DNA of 64,000 nucleotides from Argopecten irradians (Eukaryota > Mollusca > Bivalvia > Pectinida > Pectinidae), in NCBI RefSeq assembly GCF_041381155.1, contig NC_091134.1:30881540-30945539 (forward strand). The letters run 5' to 3'. This document shows positions 22,801 through 33,350 of this stretch, piece after piece. A program made the translations under genes and the position numbers. Numbering within the stretch: position 1 is the first letter of the stretch; each line of letters starts with the position of its first letter. The notes beneath the pieces were generated by a model. The model ran no database searches. It was not told the DNA's origin and worked only from the letters and a program-made list of their open reading frames with translations.

Positions 22801-24163
22801 AAATGCTACTGTTGTTAGCCATCAAACACAAAGCAGAGCTACCCGTCTGCTAAGTGAAGAAAAACCAGAACTTTCAGTTGAAGAGAAATCCGAACCAAAC
22901 ACAGCAAAGATGGAGGGTCAGTATATAGGTAACAGAGAGGAGAAACCTGGGTACGACATTACACTGACCAATGCCCACTCAATGGTCAGCAATGATCTAT
23001 CACCAGACGAAACAAGAAATAGACAAAGCTCCTTTAACTTCACAGAGAACATAGAAATAATGAAACCTGTTCAATACAAGTCAATACCTGATGTTAATGA
23101 AAATCAAAGTAGCAGTGATAAAGCAGCAGTTTCAGGGAACCACAGTATGAAAACATCAGTGAATATTCAAAGTTCTACAAAAGAAATTGCTTCAGAGAAT
23201 GTTCATCAATGGAAACGATCTGATACCTTTGAGGAGAACACCACAGTTACATATAATGAAAAAGAAGATCAGAATGGCAAAACTATGCAGTCATTCATTT
23301 CAGTTGAAGACAATGAAAAACAGCCATCCAGACAGTCTGTTGGAAGTTCTTTTGAAAGTATTCCAGAGAAGAAAATAAATCGAGATGGAAGCTTTGACAA
23401 CAACCTTTTGCAAGAAGTGGACGATAATCTAGAAACAAGATATCAGGCTCATGTTGACAGTAGATATTCATCTGGTCAGATTAGATATAGCAAATTGGGC
23501 GATGAAATGGATTTTAAGTCACAAATGAGTATGTCAACTGCTATGGATTCGACAGAAGTTACTGATCGCAGCCAGACCTATGCGAAATGTGTGTATAGTA
23601 TCAACAGTAGATCTGAACAGTTGTCTGAAGACAATCTGTCACCAAACACAGATGTGTCACAATATGGAATATCCTCAAAATTTAACGCTATGTCTTATTT
23701 AGGTGATAAAGATTCTCAATCCCATGATCCTTTAGCAGAAGACCACGAGGATCCAATGAATAGTTCTATTGCTAGTGATAAACTGTTCGCTAGTGGGAAA
23801 TTTAAGCCTTCAAGTTTACCTGATGTTGGTCAAGACCATATACCATCATTTGACCCGATTTCACACGAAGCCGTAAGAAAGAAATATACTCAAGATTCAG
23901 ATGAACAGAACAGAACTACAGGAAAAAATGAAAGTCAAATGGGTGCAACACAACAACGTTCCCCATCGAGGAGAGAAACAGATGCAGCTTCACCAAACGA
24001 CAATGTATCTGATCTGTTGGTGGATAGTCACTCGACAGGCAATTCTCCACAGGTCACTCATCCGACTGAACCGGCTATGGTACAGGAGGGATCTTCACTG
24101 TTTTCCTCAATCACAAGTTTCATCTCAAGTACATTTGAGGCATTGAAACAAATGGAGAGCTAA
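13880..24163 (+). CDS. NB-ARC/STAND-type P-loop NTPase with a long disordered tail (916 residues, 7 coding exons)
   Basis: Exons 13880-14651, 15730-15846, 16956-17081, 19586-19726, 20352-20435, 22155-22271 and 22770-24163 (TAA) join in frame to 917 codons; all borders are AG/GT. Residues 47-54 (GPKKTGKS) are a Walker A loop, 142-151 (KFIMFLDNLE) a Walker B strand, 190-202 a sensor-like strand (LLVFITSTQTQRF), and 249-252 (GLPP) a GLPL-type motif, the order of an NB-ARC domain. Exons 2-4 resemble the helical ARC and winged-helix parts. Residues from about 410 onward (exons 5-7) are acidic, Ser/Asn/Gln-rich and look disordered; the last 20 could form an amphipathic helix (SSLFSSITSFISSTFEALKQ). 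No death-fold, LRR, WD40 or TPR is visible, unlike APAF1 or plant NLRs. A role in innate immune or cell-death signalling is inferred from the fold only. The acceptor of exon 4 could instead be 19604, removing six residues. Confidence 0.85.
14672..15164 (+). mobile_element. Helitron-like element, family D, in intron 1 after the first coding exon
   Basis: Carries two tandem units with the phrase 'GGGGCCCAATAGGGGAAATA' and ends in CAGGTGAGCGATACAGGAAC, then CTCTGGGCCTCTTGTT, the terminus also seen at 44735. The 5' boundary is approximate. It is the same family as the expanded array at 43018-44735. Confidence 0.6.
15935..16497. mobile_element. TTAA-target MITE in intron 2 of the NB-ARC gene
   Basis: Perfect 18-bp terminal inverted repeats TTAAAGGGACAATTCAGT / ACTGAATTGTCCCTTTAA bound 563 bp. 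The outer TTAA on both sides fits a piggyBac- or Kolobok-type TTAA target duplication. No transposase frame. Confidence 0.75.
16525..16670. repeat. small foldback with an internal 23-bp tandem repeat
   Basis: The arms TAGAGATATAACATAAAAAT and its reverse complement (16649-16670) enclose about four units of AAAAAATCTGTGTTGTACTC-type, period 23 bp. Lies in intron 2 of the NB-ARC gene, just after the TTAA MITE. Confidence 0.55.
17341..18240. mobile_element. nested element with a perfect 44-bp hairpin at its left end
   Basis: Positions 17341-17384 and 17431-17474 are perfect inverted copies over 44 bp, with a 46-bp loop that itself contains the smaller inverted repeat TGATATCAGCCC/GGGCTGATAT. 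The right end carries further GATATCAGCCC-type motifs near 18165-18225. The flanking DNA on both sides belongs to the family B tandem units, so this is an insertion. A minus-strand frame at 17885-18121 (78 codons, with CPYC) lies inside but I do not recognise a product. Right boundary approximate. Confidence 0.55.
18497..18695. mobile_element. MITE with ATATTCGACCC ends, copy 1
   Basis: The left end (GATATTCGACCCAATATGAG) and right end (GGGTGCTTATTTGGTCGAAT) are inverted repeats. Two relatives lie at 29228-29495 and 46999-47217. Internally it has a characteristic CCCTCCCCCTTTTT block. No coding capacity. Confidence 0.65.
19274..19597 (+). repeat. 27-bp tandem repeat (about 12 units) abutting the exon 4 acceptor of the NB-ARC gene
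   Basis: The unit is TACATTGTATTGTAGATTTT plus GAGGGTA, 27 bp, so it is frame-neutral and open on the + strand (GIHCIVDFE repeated). Most units contain TTGTAG|AT, and the last unit supplies the inferred acceptor AG at 19584-19585. Nearby long frames on both strands are by-products of the period being a multiple of three. Confidence 0.8.
21247..21440 (-). mobile_element. tRNA-derived SINE, minus strand
   Basis: The phrases 'GAGGATGTACCAGGTTTAAA', 'GAGTAAAACCACCGACTTAT' and 'GGGGATTCGTACTTGAATCC' match the SINE also seen at 12181-12365. The right end ACCTTAACCACTCAG is the complement of a tRNA Ser/Leu-like 5' head (GAGTGGTTAAGG). Lies in intron 5 of the NB-ARC gene. Confidence 0.6.
21471..21814. 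mobile_element. MITE with CAGTGATTTTTC ends
   Basis: Perfect 12-bp inverted termini CAGTGATTTTTC / GAAAAATCACTG enclose 344 bp with scattered TTCCCAATT/AAATTCCCA motifs. Target duplication not clear. Lies in intron 5 of the NB-ARC gene. Confidence 0.55.
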
Positions 24164-25159
24164 CATCATTCTCCATCTGCTGGCAGCATAAGATCTGAAC
24201 ATGATACTCAATGTACTTATTGGATTGCATATATTCTGGCAGGTAGTGTTGGTTGGTCAGTTGTTTTTCTCTGGATATTATGGTTTTCTTGCGCCACCAA
24301 AACCTGACTTTCCTTAGATGACTTAGACCTTTTAATTGGACATAAAACAAGAATCAAACAAGTATAACTTGTACTTTCATTTACAATATCTAATGAATTT
24401 CTTACATTACTAGAATACATTTTGTATCATTTAACAGAGCAATATGTTTCAATAACACCAGTCATGCTCTGATCTATCAGAGTTACTCCCCTTTGTTTCA
24501 CTTGTACCATACTTGTACCTCACTCATGGCAGAGAGAAAAAAAAAAGGGTAGTAACTCTGAACTCTCTAGTCACTACACATGTCAGTACAGGGATATCAA
24601 TATTACTTGTGTTCGCCCCCATACGCACACAGTAAAATGGCAGGACAACCTATTTCATATGTTATTTTTCTTAGAGAAATTTTGTCTCTCAATGAATCTT
24701 TGATAAGCTGCACAATTTGCAGTATTGATATCAATAACTAGTCATTTCTAACTTTCTGTTTGAGAAGTGACCAATGGAACAATTGTTGGCACAGGGGCAC
24801 ATACACATGTAGTATAGAATATAGTAGGGCTTTCTATGTACTATATCTTTACATAATTTACATGGATATTGGATCTTGTCATCAAATGATGCAGCAACGT
24901 TTATATTAGTCTTAAAGGTATAAAATTGGTTATTCTTCCAAAGTCGTAACCATCTTGTCATCAAATGATTTTATATTCCTTATTTTAAGATCCTTATATT
25001 GGTGATATTTATTTTACTTCAAAAAGTAATTATAAAATGCCAAAATACTTAAACTGAAAATGTCTTATTTTTTACGGCTTTTCTTGTCAATTCTTGATAA
25101 GGCCAAAACAAACATGTCTGTTTTATGTCTGTTTAGGGTAACATTGGCAAAAAAAGTAG
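24164..25159 (+). other. 3' flank of the NB-ARC gene with a short MITE
   Basis: Holds the downstream flank of the NB-ARC gene; no AATAAA is obvious close to the stop. Positions 24478-24560 are an 83-bp MITE with inverted ends CAGAGTTACTCCCCTTT / AAAGGGTAGTAACTCTG. Otherwise nothing recognisable. Confidence 0.5.
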
Positions 25160-25168
25160 GGTCTGGGA

Positions 25169-25689
25169 TAGAACAAATATACGTACCCGGCCTGCTATAC
25201 CTTTCGGCCGGGTACGAATTGGTTCCTATGTGTCGTAGTGGAGCGCTGCCTCCGAAAATCACTCGGGCACAGTTTTCTATACTTTTTTGTAGGTTTCCAA
25301 TTATTTTATGCGTATACATGCATTTACATATTATTTTTGTCCAAAACAAACATAACTACCATTCTTAATATCTACCGTATCGCTCACACGATGTCATATT
25401 CACAATTTCTGGACTTGCCGTAAAAATCCCCTTCAGAAAGACCTTCATATGTATTACGTAAAAAAATAATGCCTCATTTGGAATTTGATAATCAAACCAA
25501 ACTGTGTGGTTCAGTTTTATTGCCTAGTAAGTAAGCGATATCGAACAAGTAAGATGAAATGCAAATAAACGTTTTATAATGGTTTACATAATCATTACTT
25601 TGCTCCATTAGCAGTAATAGGCACCAGTTGTAGCTCTAAAGACGACACCATTATCTGTCTATAAGTCTTGAGCTACAATATTGCAGCTA
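25169..25689 (+). mobile_element. non-autonomous element of about 520 bp, copy 2
   Basis: About 85-90 percent alike by eye to 3497-4012. It starts TAGAACAAATATACGTACCC and ends CAATATTGCAGCTA, flanked by GGTCTGGGA at 25160-25168 and 25690-25698. Here the 5' hairpin is a perfect 11-bp stem, CGTACCCGGCC / GGCCGGGTACG. It has split another low-complexity repeat containing 'AGGGTCGGT'. No coding capacity. Confidence 0.72.
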
Positions 25690-25699
25690 GGTCTGGGAT

Positions 25700-27225
25700 T
25701 TTATTTTTTTTCATTGTCTTTCACTCTAAACTAATGACCAAACTGGTGTCTGAGATCGAAATACAGAGTTTTATTTTTTTTCGCATAAAGATGGAGAAAA
25801 AAAAATTAGGGTCGGTGGTAAACAATTAGGGTCGGTCAGGTAACCCGAAACAGATATTTTTTTTTTGCCTTATATGTACAGTGACTTGTACCAAATAGTC
25901 AACATTGAATTCAATACAATGTGTATACATCATCGTACATGTATATTTTTCATACATAAAGTTATGTAGATTTGATAGTAAGGATGTGTGAATGAATTAG
26001 CTATCATTTGATTTGATGATTCCTTAAATGCCATTGAATGAATTAGCTATCATTTGATTTATGATTCCTTAAATGCCATTTTTAATACAACGCGACTAGC
26101 GTTTGTATTATTGCTATCCGGTTTACTATTGATGTAGGACTGAGTAGGACTTGCCCTACAATGACATCTAGTGGTGACCTCTTGAACCATTTCATTCATA
26201 AACTTCCATTCATAAATATCCTATTCATTGAATAATATTCCTTTGGACCAATCAGTAGTCATGGGAAGACTGCCTTCTGATTGGTAGAACACACAGAGTG
26301 TGTATAGAATACACAGAGTGTTATATAATACACAGCCCATCTAGGTCAACTGTTGCCTGCTGGTGACTCCTCTGTCCAACTTACATAATCTCTGTTAATG
26401 ATAATTCAAATTGGACTTACTATCTAAGGCTTATAGACATAAGAGTTTTAAAGTAAACTAATCATATGCCCTTTTTGTGTACTTTAAAATAATGTTTTTA
26501 AATGAATGTTAAACACAGATCTGAGGTAAAGGCAAAATAACTTATAAGGCTGCCCTCATATGTGCATGGTTTTACCAAAATAAGTGTATGTACAACATAA
26601 GAAACAAGAGTATAAAAACTCATTTTAATGAAGACTTTTGTTTTCTTTGTAATTTTCATGTAGGAACTTTAATTAAGAAAAATGTCAAACAAAACATATG
26701 TATTTTCTGTGATCAGTTGAATGTTCTTGAAATAATTGATATTAAAGTCTTTATAATATGGTTTATGTATTTTGATTTTGGAAATTCATTTGATTTCATT
26801 CTATTTTTCTGTTTCTGCTGCGTTGTATTTGCAGTACTTTGAGTACTTTGATTATAAATATGTGCATTACATCATAATTATTTGTTTACATCTATCAGGT
26901 TAGTAGTGCTTTATTAGTGGCATTTTCAATTTGTTTTAGTTTAACTAGGAAAATTTGTATGAATATGCATATAATAAACAATCTTTGATTTCAACTTTCC
27001 ACCATGACACCTGGGATGGTATAGTGGTTCTCTGTCTTATCCTATCACATTCTATTCAGGCCCCAGGAACATGAAACAGTCTTAGAGTTAAGTTTTTGCT
27101 TAACCAATCAAAAATGCTATAACTATTGTAACGTTATATGTGATTGGATAAGTCTAAACTTAACACCATTTCATGATCTTGGAGCATAGTAAAGACTCTT
27201 ATCATTTATGCGTTTTTTTATCTAT
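25700..27225. other. AT-rich intergenic stretch
   Basis: Contains T-rich and 'TTAGGGTCGGT' repeats to about 25860, and a tandem duplication of about 44 bp (GAATGAATTAGCTATCATTT and onward) at 25991-26081. A frame at 26588-26842 is Phe/Cys-rich and without known features, and I do not call it a gene. Nothing else recognisable. Confidence 0.45.
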
Positions 27226-27740
27226 AGCCCACTATCATCAGATGGTGGGCTATTCAAATCGCTTTTCATTCATCGCCTTCTGTCCGTTCGTCCATCTGTT
27301 AACATTTATTGTTACTGCTATTTCTCAGAAATTACAGAACGGATTGTTTTCAAATTTTACATATAGGTTCCCCTAGGGCCGTGGTTATGCATATTTCTCT
27401 TTGGGACCAATCGGTCAACAAGATGGCCAACTGGCCGCCATCTTCGATTTTGGTAGTTGAAGTTTGTTACCGCTATTTCTCAGAAAGTACCAAAGGGGTC
27501 TTTCTCAAATTTCATATGTAGGTTCCCCATGGGCCCTAGTTTTGCATAATGCATTTTTGGACTGATTAGTCAACAAGATGGCCTATAGGCCGCCATCTTG
27601 TATTTTGATTGTTAAAGATTGGAAAGCAGAGAAAAGATCCCTCTTTAAAGATGAAAAGCAGAGAAAAGATCCCTCTTTCAATATTGTAAGACATAGATTA
27701 ATCTTTGGTTGGCGCCAAGATCCCTCTGGAATCTCTTGTT
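27226..27740 (+). mobile_element. Helitron-like element, family A, short copy
   Basis: Same 5' hairpin (AGCCCACT...GGTGGGCT) and same 3' end (GGCGCCAAGATCCCTCTGGA then ATCTCTTGTT) as 733-2524, but with only about two tandem units. Shows that unit number varies between copies. Confidence 0.72.
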
Positions 27741-28305
27741 TTCATTTTATTATTTTGATATTGAGTAGAAATATGGCTATATTTTAATTTTGTAAATGAT
27801 TACTGTAATTTGGTGTGTGCTGTTACCTTAACAGCATTTAAGGTTGTTATATATGAATGAATGCTCTACTATAAACAACATATCCTTCATAATTTTTTTT
27901 TTTTTTTTTTTTTGCATTAATTCTCCTTGAGAGGCAGTTAACATTTGTGATTGATTCTACGAATAAATACTCCAGATGGTGTCCATGTTGATTTGCTTGC
28001 CACGGTCTTTTATATTCTGTCTTCACTTTCATCAGACACCAGTGTTATCAGTGGTCATGGGCTTCTTAATGTTATGGATTAAGATTATATATCTATATTT
28101 TAATTCATATTTATATTTGGTATACAAATTCTTGTACAATGTATTTGCATAATAAGATTAACACATTTTTACAAATTTAGTGCTCTAATAATATTTTCAA
28201 AACAATAACATATTATTATGGGAGTTATTGTAATATTATTTATATGTGCATGATATAATTATATAGTATGTATATGATTGTGTATAAATCATTAACTAGA
28301 AAGTC

Positions 28306-28670
28306 TTAAAGATGCTCCACCGCTGACAAATGGTATTTTTTCACTATCAAAAACAGGAGGAGACGATTTAGTATTTTTCTTCAGTTGCAAAAGTTACTTA
28401 CTTTACACCATTACCACTGTTAAAAAGTTTGAGCTTCTAATTTTTATTCAAGTTAAAAATATGAAAAATAATTAATTGCATCCCGAAAAAAATCCGTGGC
28501 ATTATATCCTATATGGAATGAAGTACTGATTGCGCATGCACCAAAGGCGGAATAAATTATTTTATATTATTTTTTGTTTTAATTAGGCATATACATACAC
28601 GATTAAACACCAATTATTGTTCAAATGAAGAATATCATTTATGCTCTGTCGGCGATGGAGCATCTTTAAT
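28306..28670. mobile_element. MITE with AAAGATGCTCCACC-type ends, uninterrupted copy
   Basis: Left end TTAAAGATGCTCCACCGC and right end GGCGATGGAGCATCTTTAA are inverted repeats. 365 bp with no coding capacity. It serves as the empty-site comparison for the copy at 470-2648. Confidence 0.7.
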
Positions 28671-29227
28671 AAACAGTGCGATATAGTTTGGGATAAGCCG
28701 CTATATACACAGACCTTTTATTTATCAAAGGTTCTCCCGTGTTATTCTAGTCAAAGACAACAGAGTATATGAATAGGAAGAAATACTGTAAAAGGAAGGA
28801 AAATCTGTGTCTGTATTCTTTATTTGATTTTGCTATCATAAATTGTACAAGAAAGAAAATGGGTTTACTGTAACTGACAACTATGACAGTTCTTAATTTG
28901 CATGTAAATCTGCTTTTCATTATTTATTCCAAGTGCCATCGCTTTTGAGATTAAATTAGAAATCAGCTTCATCATTATTAATATTCATAAGGGATTAATG
29001 TAACATATCACATTTTCATTGACTTTTTTAAAGATGAAAAATCAGTACATTTGATGTACAAATGTATGCTATATTTTGTACAAGAGAAGTACATGTAGAC
29101 TCTATGTTATATTTTGTATCTGATACACATAGATTTTGTTGGTGGACTTAGGCCCTAATGTTTTAAAAATAGATGATAGAAAGAAGATGTCAGCACTTAG
29201 ATGTACTGTAAATCATTATAACATGTA

Positions 29228-29495
29228 CTGTATTTGACCCAATAAGCAGCCCTGTCCCTTTAAGCGCCCTTCCCCCTTTTTAAAGAGGCCTCAATTCCAA
29301 TTGCCTTAATTCTAATGCAGACGGAAACTATGAAATCTGTGTAGGTTTCTTTATTTGATTTCTTTTGCAAATTTATTAATGACTGACTTTGCCCAATGAT
29401 TTTTTTGATGTTTTTTTGAAAAGTTAGTCCAAATTTGGTCCTATGAAGTGCCCCCTCATTTTTTCAATTTTAAGCACTTATTGGGTTGAATATGG
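29228..29495. mobile_element. MITE with ATATTCGACCC ends, copy 2
   Basis: Left end TGTATTTGACCCAATAAGCA and right end AGCACTTATTGGGTTGAATA are inverted repeats, with the same CCCTTCCCCCTTTTT interior as the copy at 18497-18695. Confidence 0.6.
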
Positions 29496-29670
29496 TTGTA
29501 GAAAAAATATACCAGGTAATGAATCAGTACTATAGAAATTATATTTCAGCATAAACTAAGCATTACACTATAGTTTTATGAAATTTTTGGCAGAGTGAAT
29601 TTTTTGTCTGCAATTAAGCTCTAGCATTTAGTCTACACAAAAAGATAGTGCCATAGTGGAACCATCATCA

Positions 29671-29958
29671 ATATTACAGGGGTTACTATCACTGTCGTTA
29701 TGTCCACCTGAGAAATATGTCATTGTAAAATTGAAGGCATTTGATAGATAAAAACCTGACCAATCACAGGCCTACAGCTTTTGAAGATTATGTAGATAGG
29801 ACTCAAAATTCAAAGTCATACATTCATTTCACCACAGTGTATACCTAAATCAAAGATCCAAACTATCTTATCATCTGCTGTCGCTCACAGGGCCTTCAGA
29901 TTTACTATCACATATTCCAGGGGTAGACATTATGAGAGTGATAGTAATCCCTGGAATT
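29671..29958. mobile_element. MITE with TTACTATCACT-type ends
   Basis: Left end ATTACAGGGGTTACTATCAC and right end GTGATAGTAATCCCTGGAAT are imperfect inverted repeats of about 20 bp. No coding capacity. Confidence 0.5.
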
Positions 29959-31234
29959 TCGAGGATGGAATGGGAAAAACTCTTATTATTACTCTGCTGG
30001 TGATTAAGTACGATATTAAACAGTTTTTCAGTTAAGTCGACTTATTTGATTACTGCAGTAATGTATAAAAATCATATACATTTGAATTAGAATGGTAAAG
30101 TTATTTGGTGGATATGGAATTGTTATCACGGATTGTCAACAGTACGATAAACCTGTGACGATGATAAACTGTGTTATGTTTTGTTTTAGTGATAATCGTT
30201 TGTGTGTTTATAGAAACAGTTGTATGTGTATCTGTTGCAGAAATTTTACTGTAGGTAGAGGTGCCACACATAACACTGTATTACACATGTATATAGAGGT
30301 GTCCGTATGTCTATAAAAGCCTGTGCATGATACTTTTGTCACAGAACGACATCTTCCTGTATAGGTACTTTTGCTGATGCATCCGAAATATTTTGAACAG
30401 GTTCGAACAATGGCGTCTGTTGTACCCTTTTAAAGCTCTCTTGGGGTTGTCATGCTGTCTTATGGCAGGCTAATTGTGACGGGACGCTGAGAAAAAAGTA
30501 ATAAGGGTTAAAATTGAAAATCTTGCTCATATTCCACTAGTTAAATACAAATAGACGTATCCAACACCCGGCGCATTTATACAGTCGTCCCAGTTTCACA
30601 ATGGTAAATGTCTCGCATCGATTCGAAGCGCTCGATCTTCAAACTTCTGGCTATACACAAAAAATGGCAAAGAAGACAAAAGGATCTGGCAACAGGTAAA
30701 AGAAATAATCCATATAGAAAGATGCATATTTTTAGCTGAACTCGGAAATTCTCTTACGGAGTGTTGGAGGTAACAAAGCATAAATCTGTGTCCATAAAGC
30801 TTGTGTAGACGTCAAATCAAAGAAATATACCCAAAATCCAATTGCATGAAACTGTTGTAGAACTGCAAAAACATCGGTTTTCTCCTGTTTAGAAGCGCTA
30901 TTCGTGGGTGTTCTTAATTTCTGTCGGGTTTACATAATCTACACGTATTACATTTATATATATTAACATATTGATCTACAACGCCAAATATTTTTGCGAG
31001 CATAGTAATGCGTCAAACACCCTGGCTCTCGCCTTTGGCCAAAGAGCAGGCGCTCGCTTTGATTTTGTCCGAGTCCACCGATACCAAATCACGTTTTAGC
31101 AAAGATGGAGCATAAGCTCTTCGCTTCCATTAATAAATGGGAAATGCTGTGTCTATGACTTTTTTTTAAATATTCTATCAATTACGTCCAATAAAATATC
31201 CACGGTAGACTTTTAGAGAGAAGGCTGAAGTATT
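29959..31234. other. intergenic stretch with no recognised gene
   Basis: AT-rich with scattered short frames; none has domain features or splice logic I can support. Around 31020-31060 is a small GC-rich imperfect palindrome (GGCTCTCGCCTTTGGCCAAA). Confidence 0.4.
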
Positions 31235-31285
31235 GTAACGGGCTGAAATGGGTCGCTGATGATCGACCCATTTCAGTCCCGTTAC
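31235..31285. repeat. near-perfect 21-bp hairpin
   Basis: GTAACGGGCTGAAATGGGTC and its reverse complement (with one extra T) are separated by about 8 bases. It could be a tiny foldback or the ends of a deleted MITE. It lies about 240 bp upstream of the 195-residue gene. Confidence 0.6.
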
Positions 31286-31299
31286 CATATATACTCCAT

Positions 31300-31375
31300 A
31301 TAGCTGGTAGAACTATCGACAGAATATCAGGCTAATATTAGGAGGGTCCGGGTTCGAGCCACGATCTGAACTTTC
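31300..31375 (+). repeat. tRNA-like relic, possible SINE head
   Basis: TATAGCTGGTAGAACTATCG resembles a tRNA D-arm/A-box, and GGGTTCGAGCC about 45 bases later matches a pol III B-box. Stem pairing is too poor for a working tRNA. Probably a SINE head, or chance. Confidence 0.3.
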
Positions 31376-31455
31376 TCCTCTTCGTTTACACATTTAGTAA
31401 ATATCACCGACAACAATTGTATGACGTCATATACCAGTTGCTAAGCCGGTTAGCA

Positions 31456-31509
31456 ATGGCGATGGCGGAGATGATTAGTCTCTCCCCTAATATGAATATT
31501 TTGTTTTAA
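31456..31509 (+). promoter_or_regulatory. upstream ORF of 17 codons before the 195-residue gene
   Basis: ATG at 31456 in the context AGCAATGGCGATGGCGG opens a 17-residue frame (MAMAEMISLSPNMNILF) that stops at 31509, 14 bases before the main ATG at 31524. If this stretch is in the 5' leader, it would damp translation of the main frame. Whether it is transcribed is inferred, not seen. Confidence 0.4.
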
Positions 31510-31523
31510 ATCTTTATACCACG

Positions 31524-32685
31524 ATGGATATAAAATTATCCATAATACTCGTGGTAATGCTGAGTGCCCTTCACCAAGGTCCTGCTACCTACACGGACCT
31601 CATGTGGTAAGTTTTCATTCATTGTCCTAAATACGTGTTCTGCGAAATTATATTTTTTCGTTACTGTTGTTTATTGATTAACTCGAAGTTAATTAAGTTA
31701 TCAAAATATATATCTCTTCCCAAAAAAAAAAAGGATTGCTTAAAATTGCAAACCGTCTGCTGGATTAATTGATGAATTCAAAATATATTCCATCACACTT
31801 TTACACTATTCATAGTGTGGAGCACGAAACTGGATACACCGAAAGACTGTTTCATTACTTTGCTGAAACTGAAATCGAGAGATGTCTAAGGCAAGCTGAA
31901 ATTTTATGGGTAAGCATTTAATATTTTGATAATGAATACTAATACATGCCATCAAGATCATAAAGCTTCTGTTTTTAAGCGCAATGCCATATTTTTTTTC
32001 TCTCTGACGTGATCATATCGTTTATCAAATGTTTACCCTATAGAAACAGTCCTACTATGGAAAAATCAGTATATAAAGCTAAGTTTGCAATGTTGATTCA
32101 TAATTCGTTTTATTTTAAATAGTATCAATATATAATTTTAGCGAATGGTGAACGCGGTACTCTGTAACATCATCTGCATCACCTTACTCCTGGGTCACGC
32201 TCCATTGATTAAGAAGAGATGGATAGCCATGGTTGCCAAGTTCAAGGAATGGAGAACTCGTAAGTAATATTCTTAAGTCGCATTAATTACGCAGCCGTCA
32301 TATTAGATTTTAATAGAAGATTTGATAAAATTAACTACTTCGCAAAACTCTTGTATCCAAATAAGATCTGGCGAATGTCATTTTTTGTACAGGCCCTAAA
32401 TTCTGCCGCCATTGTGGTACTACTCCGTGCCAGGTGAAGAGAAAGTCTCTGTGGAAACCCTCTGGTCCGAGGAAAAGGGACGAAGCCAACTTCAAGGAGC
32501 GTTCAAACGCAATGATGCTATTCCGCTATGGCCTGGAGCTGTCCGTGGTCTTGACCAAAGAATTGCCTCAAGATGACCTCTACTGGCAAAGGCAATTTTG
32601 TAACAAATTTGAGGAGAAGCATATGGTCCTATTTCCTCTCTGTATCCAACGCCAAATCAACTATTGGTTTCCTGTCCCTCGCTAG
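31524..32685 (+). CDS. 195-residue protein with two hydrophobic segments and a C-x2-C-G-x3-P-C motif; function unknown
   Basis: Four exons, 31524-31606, 31816-31909, 32142-32259 and 32393-32685 (TAG), join in frame through AG/GT borders with phases 2, 0 and 1. The product starts with a signal peptide or signal anchor (MDIKLSIILVVMLSALHQG). Residues 63-82 form a second hydrophobic stretch (AVLCNIICITLLLGHAPLI) followed by a basic patch (KKRW). Residues 103-111 read CRHCGTTPC. Residues 139-195 end in a conserved-looking tail with FPLCIQRQINYWFP. The Cys motif followed by a later 'PLCI...I...FP' recalls small Cys-motif proteins that occur as lineage-specific families, but I cannot place it. The four consistent splice phases argue that it is a real gene. 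A short uORF precedes it and purine-rich repeats start at its stop codon. Confidence 0.68.
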
Positions 32686-33350
32686 ATGATGATGACGAGG
32701 GAGGGTAGGGAGAGGAGAAGATGATGGTGATGAGGGAGGGGAGGGAGAGGAGAAGATTATGGTGATGAGGGAGGGGAGGAGAAGATGAAGATGATGAGAG
32801 AGAGAAGGGAGGGAAATGAGAAGATATTGATGATGAGGGAGGGGAGGGAGGGAGAGGAGAAGATGATGATGATGAGGGAGAGGAGAAGATGATAATGATG
32901 AGGGAGGGGAGGGAGGGAAATGAGAAGATATTGATGATGAGGGAGGGGAGGGAGGGAGAGGAGAAGATGATGATGATGATGAGGGAGAGGAGAAGCTGAT
33001 GATGATGAGGTAGGGAGAGGGAGGGAAATGAGAAGATATTGATGATGAGGGAGGGGAGGGAGGGAGAGAGGGGAAGATGATGATGATGATAAGGGAAGGG
33101 AGGGAGGGAGAGAGGAAGAAGAAGAAGATGATGATTAGGGAGAGGAGGGAGGGAAGGAAGAGAGATAATGATGATGAGGGAGGGGGAGGGGAGGGGAGGG
33201 AGAGGGGAGGGGAGGGGAGGGGAGGGGAGGGAGGGAGGGAGAGGAGAAGAAGAAGAAGAGGATGATGATGATGATGATGAGGTGAGGGAAGGAAAGTGGG
33301 AGGAGGAAGAGGAGGATATAACGATGGTAATGGTGGTGATATAATGGTGA
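32686..33350 (+). repeat. purine-only minisatellite (GGGAGGGAGAGGAGAAGATG-type)
   Basis: Almost no C and few T on the + strand for over 600 bp. The units alternate GGGAGGGGAGGGAGGGAGAG with GAAGATGATGATGATGAGG; the section 33178-33240 is nearly all G with single A. It can form G-quadruplex and triplex (H-DNA) structures. It begins directly after the stop codon of the 195-residue gene, so it may be its 3'UTR. Long Ser/Pro- and Asp-rich frames on both strands here are not genes. Confidence 0.85.

Noticed and set aside
26588-26842. 84-codon Phe/Cys-rich frame as a small membrane protein gene
   Set aside because: Composition follows local T-richness; there is no splice partner or recognisable motif.
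31300-31375. A functional tRNA gene
   Set aside because: A-box- and B-box-like strings are present but the T-arm and acceptor stems do not pair.
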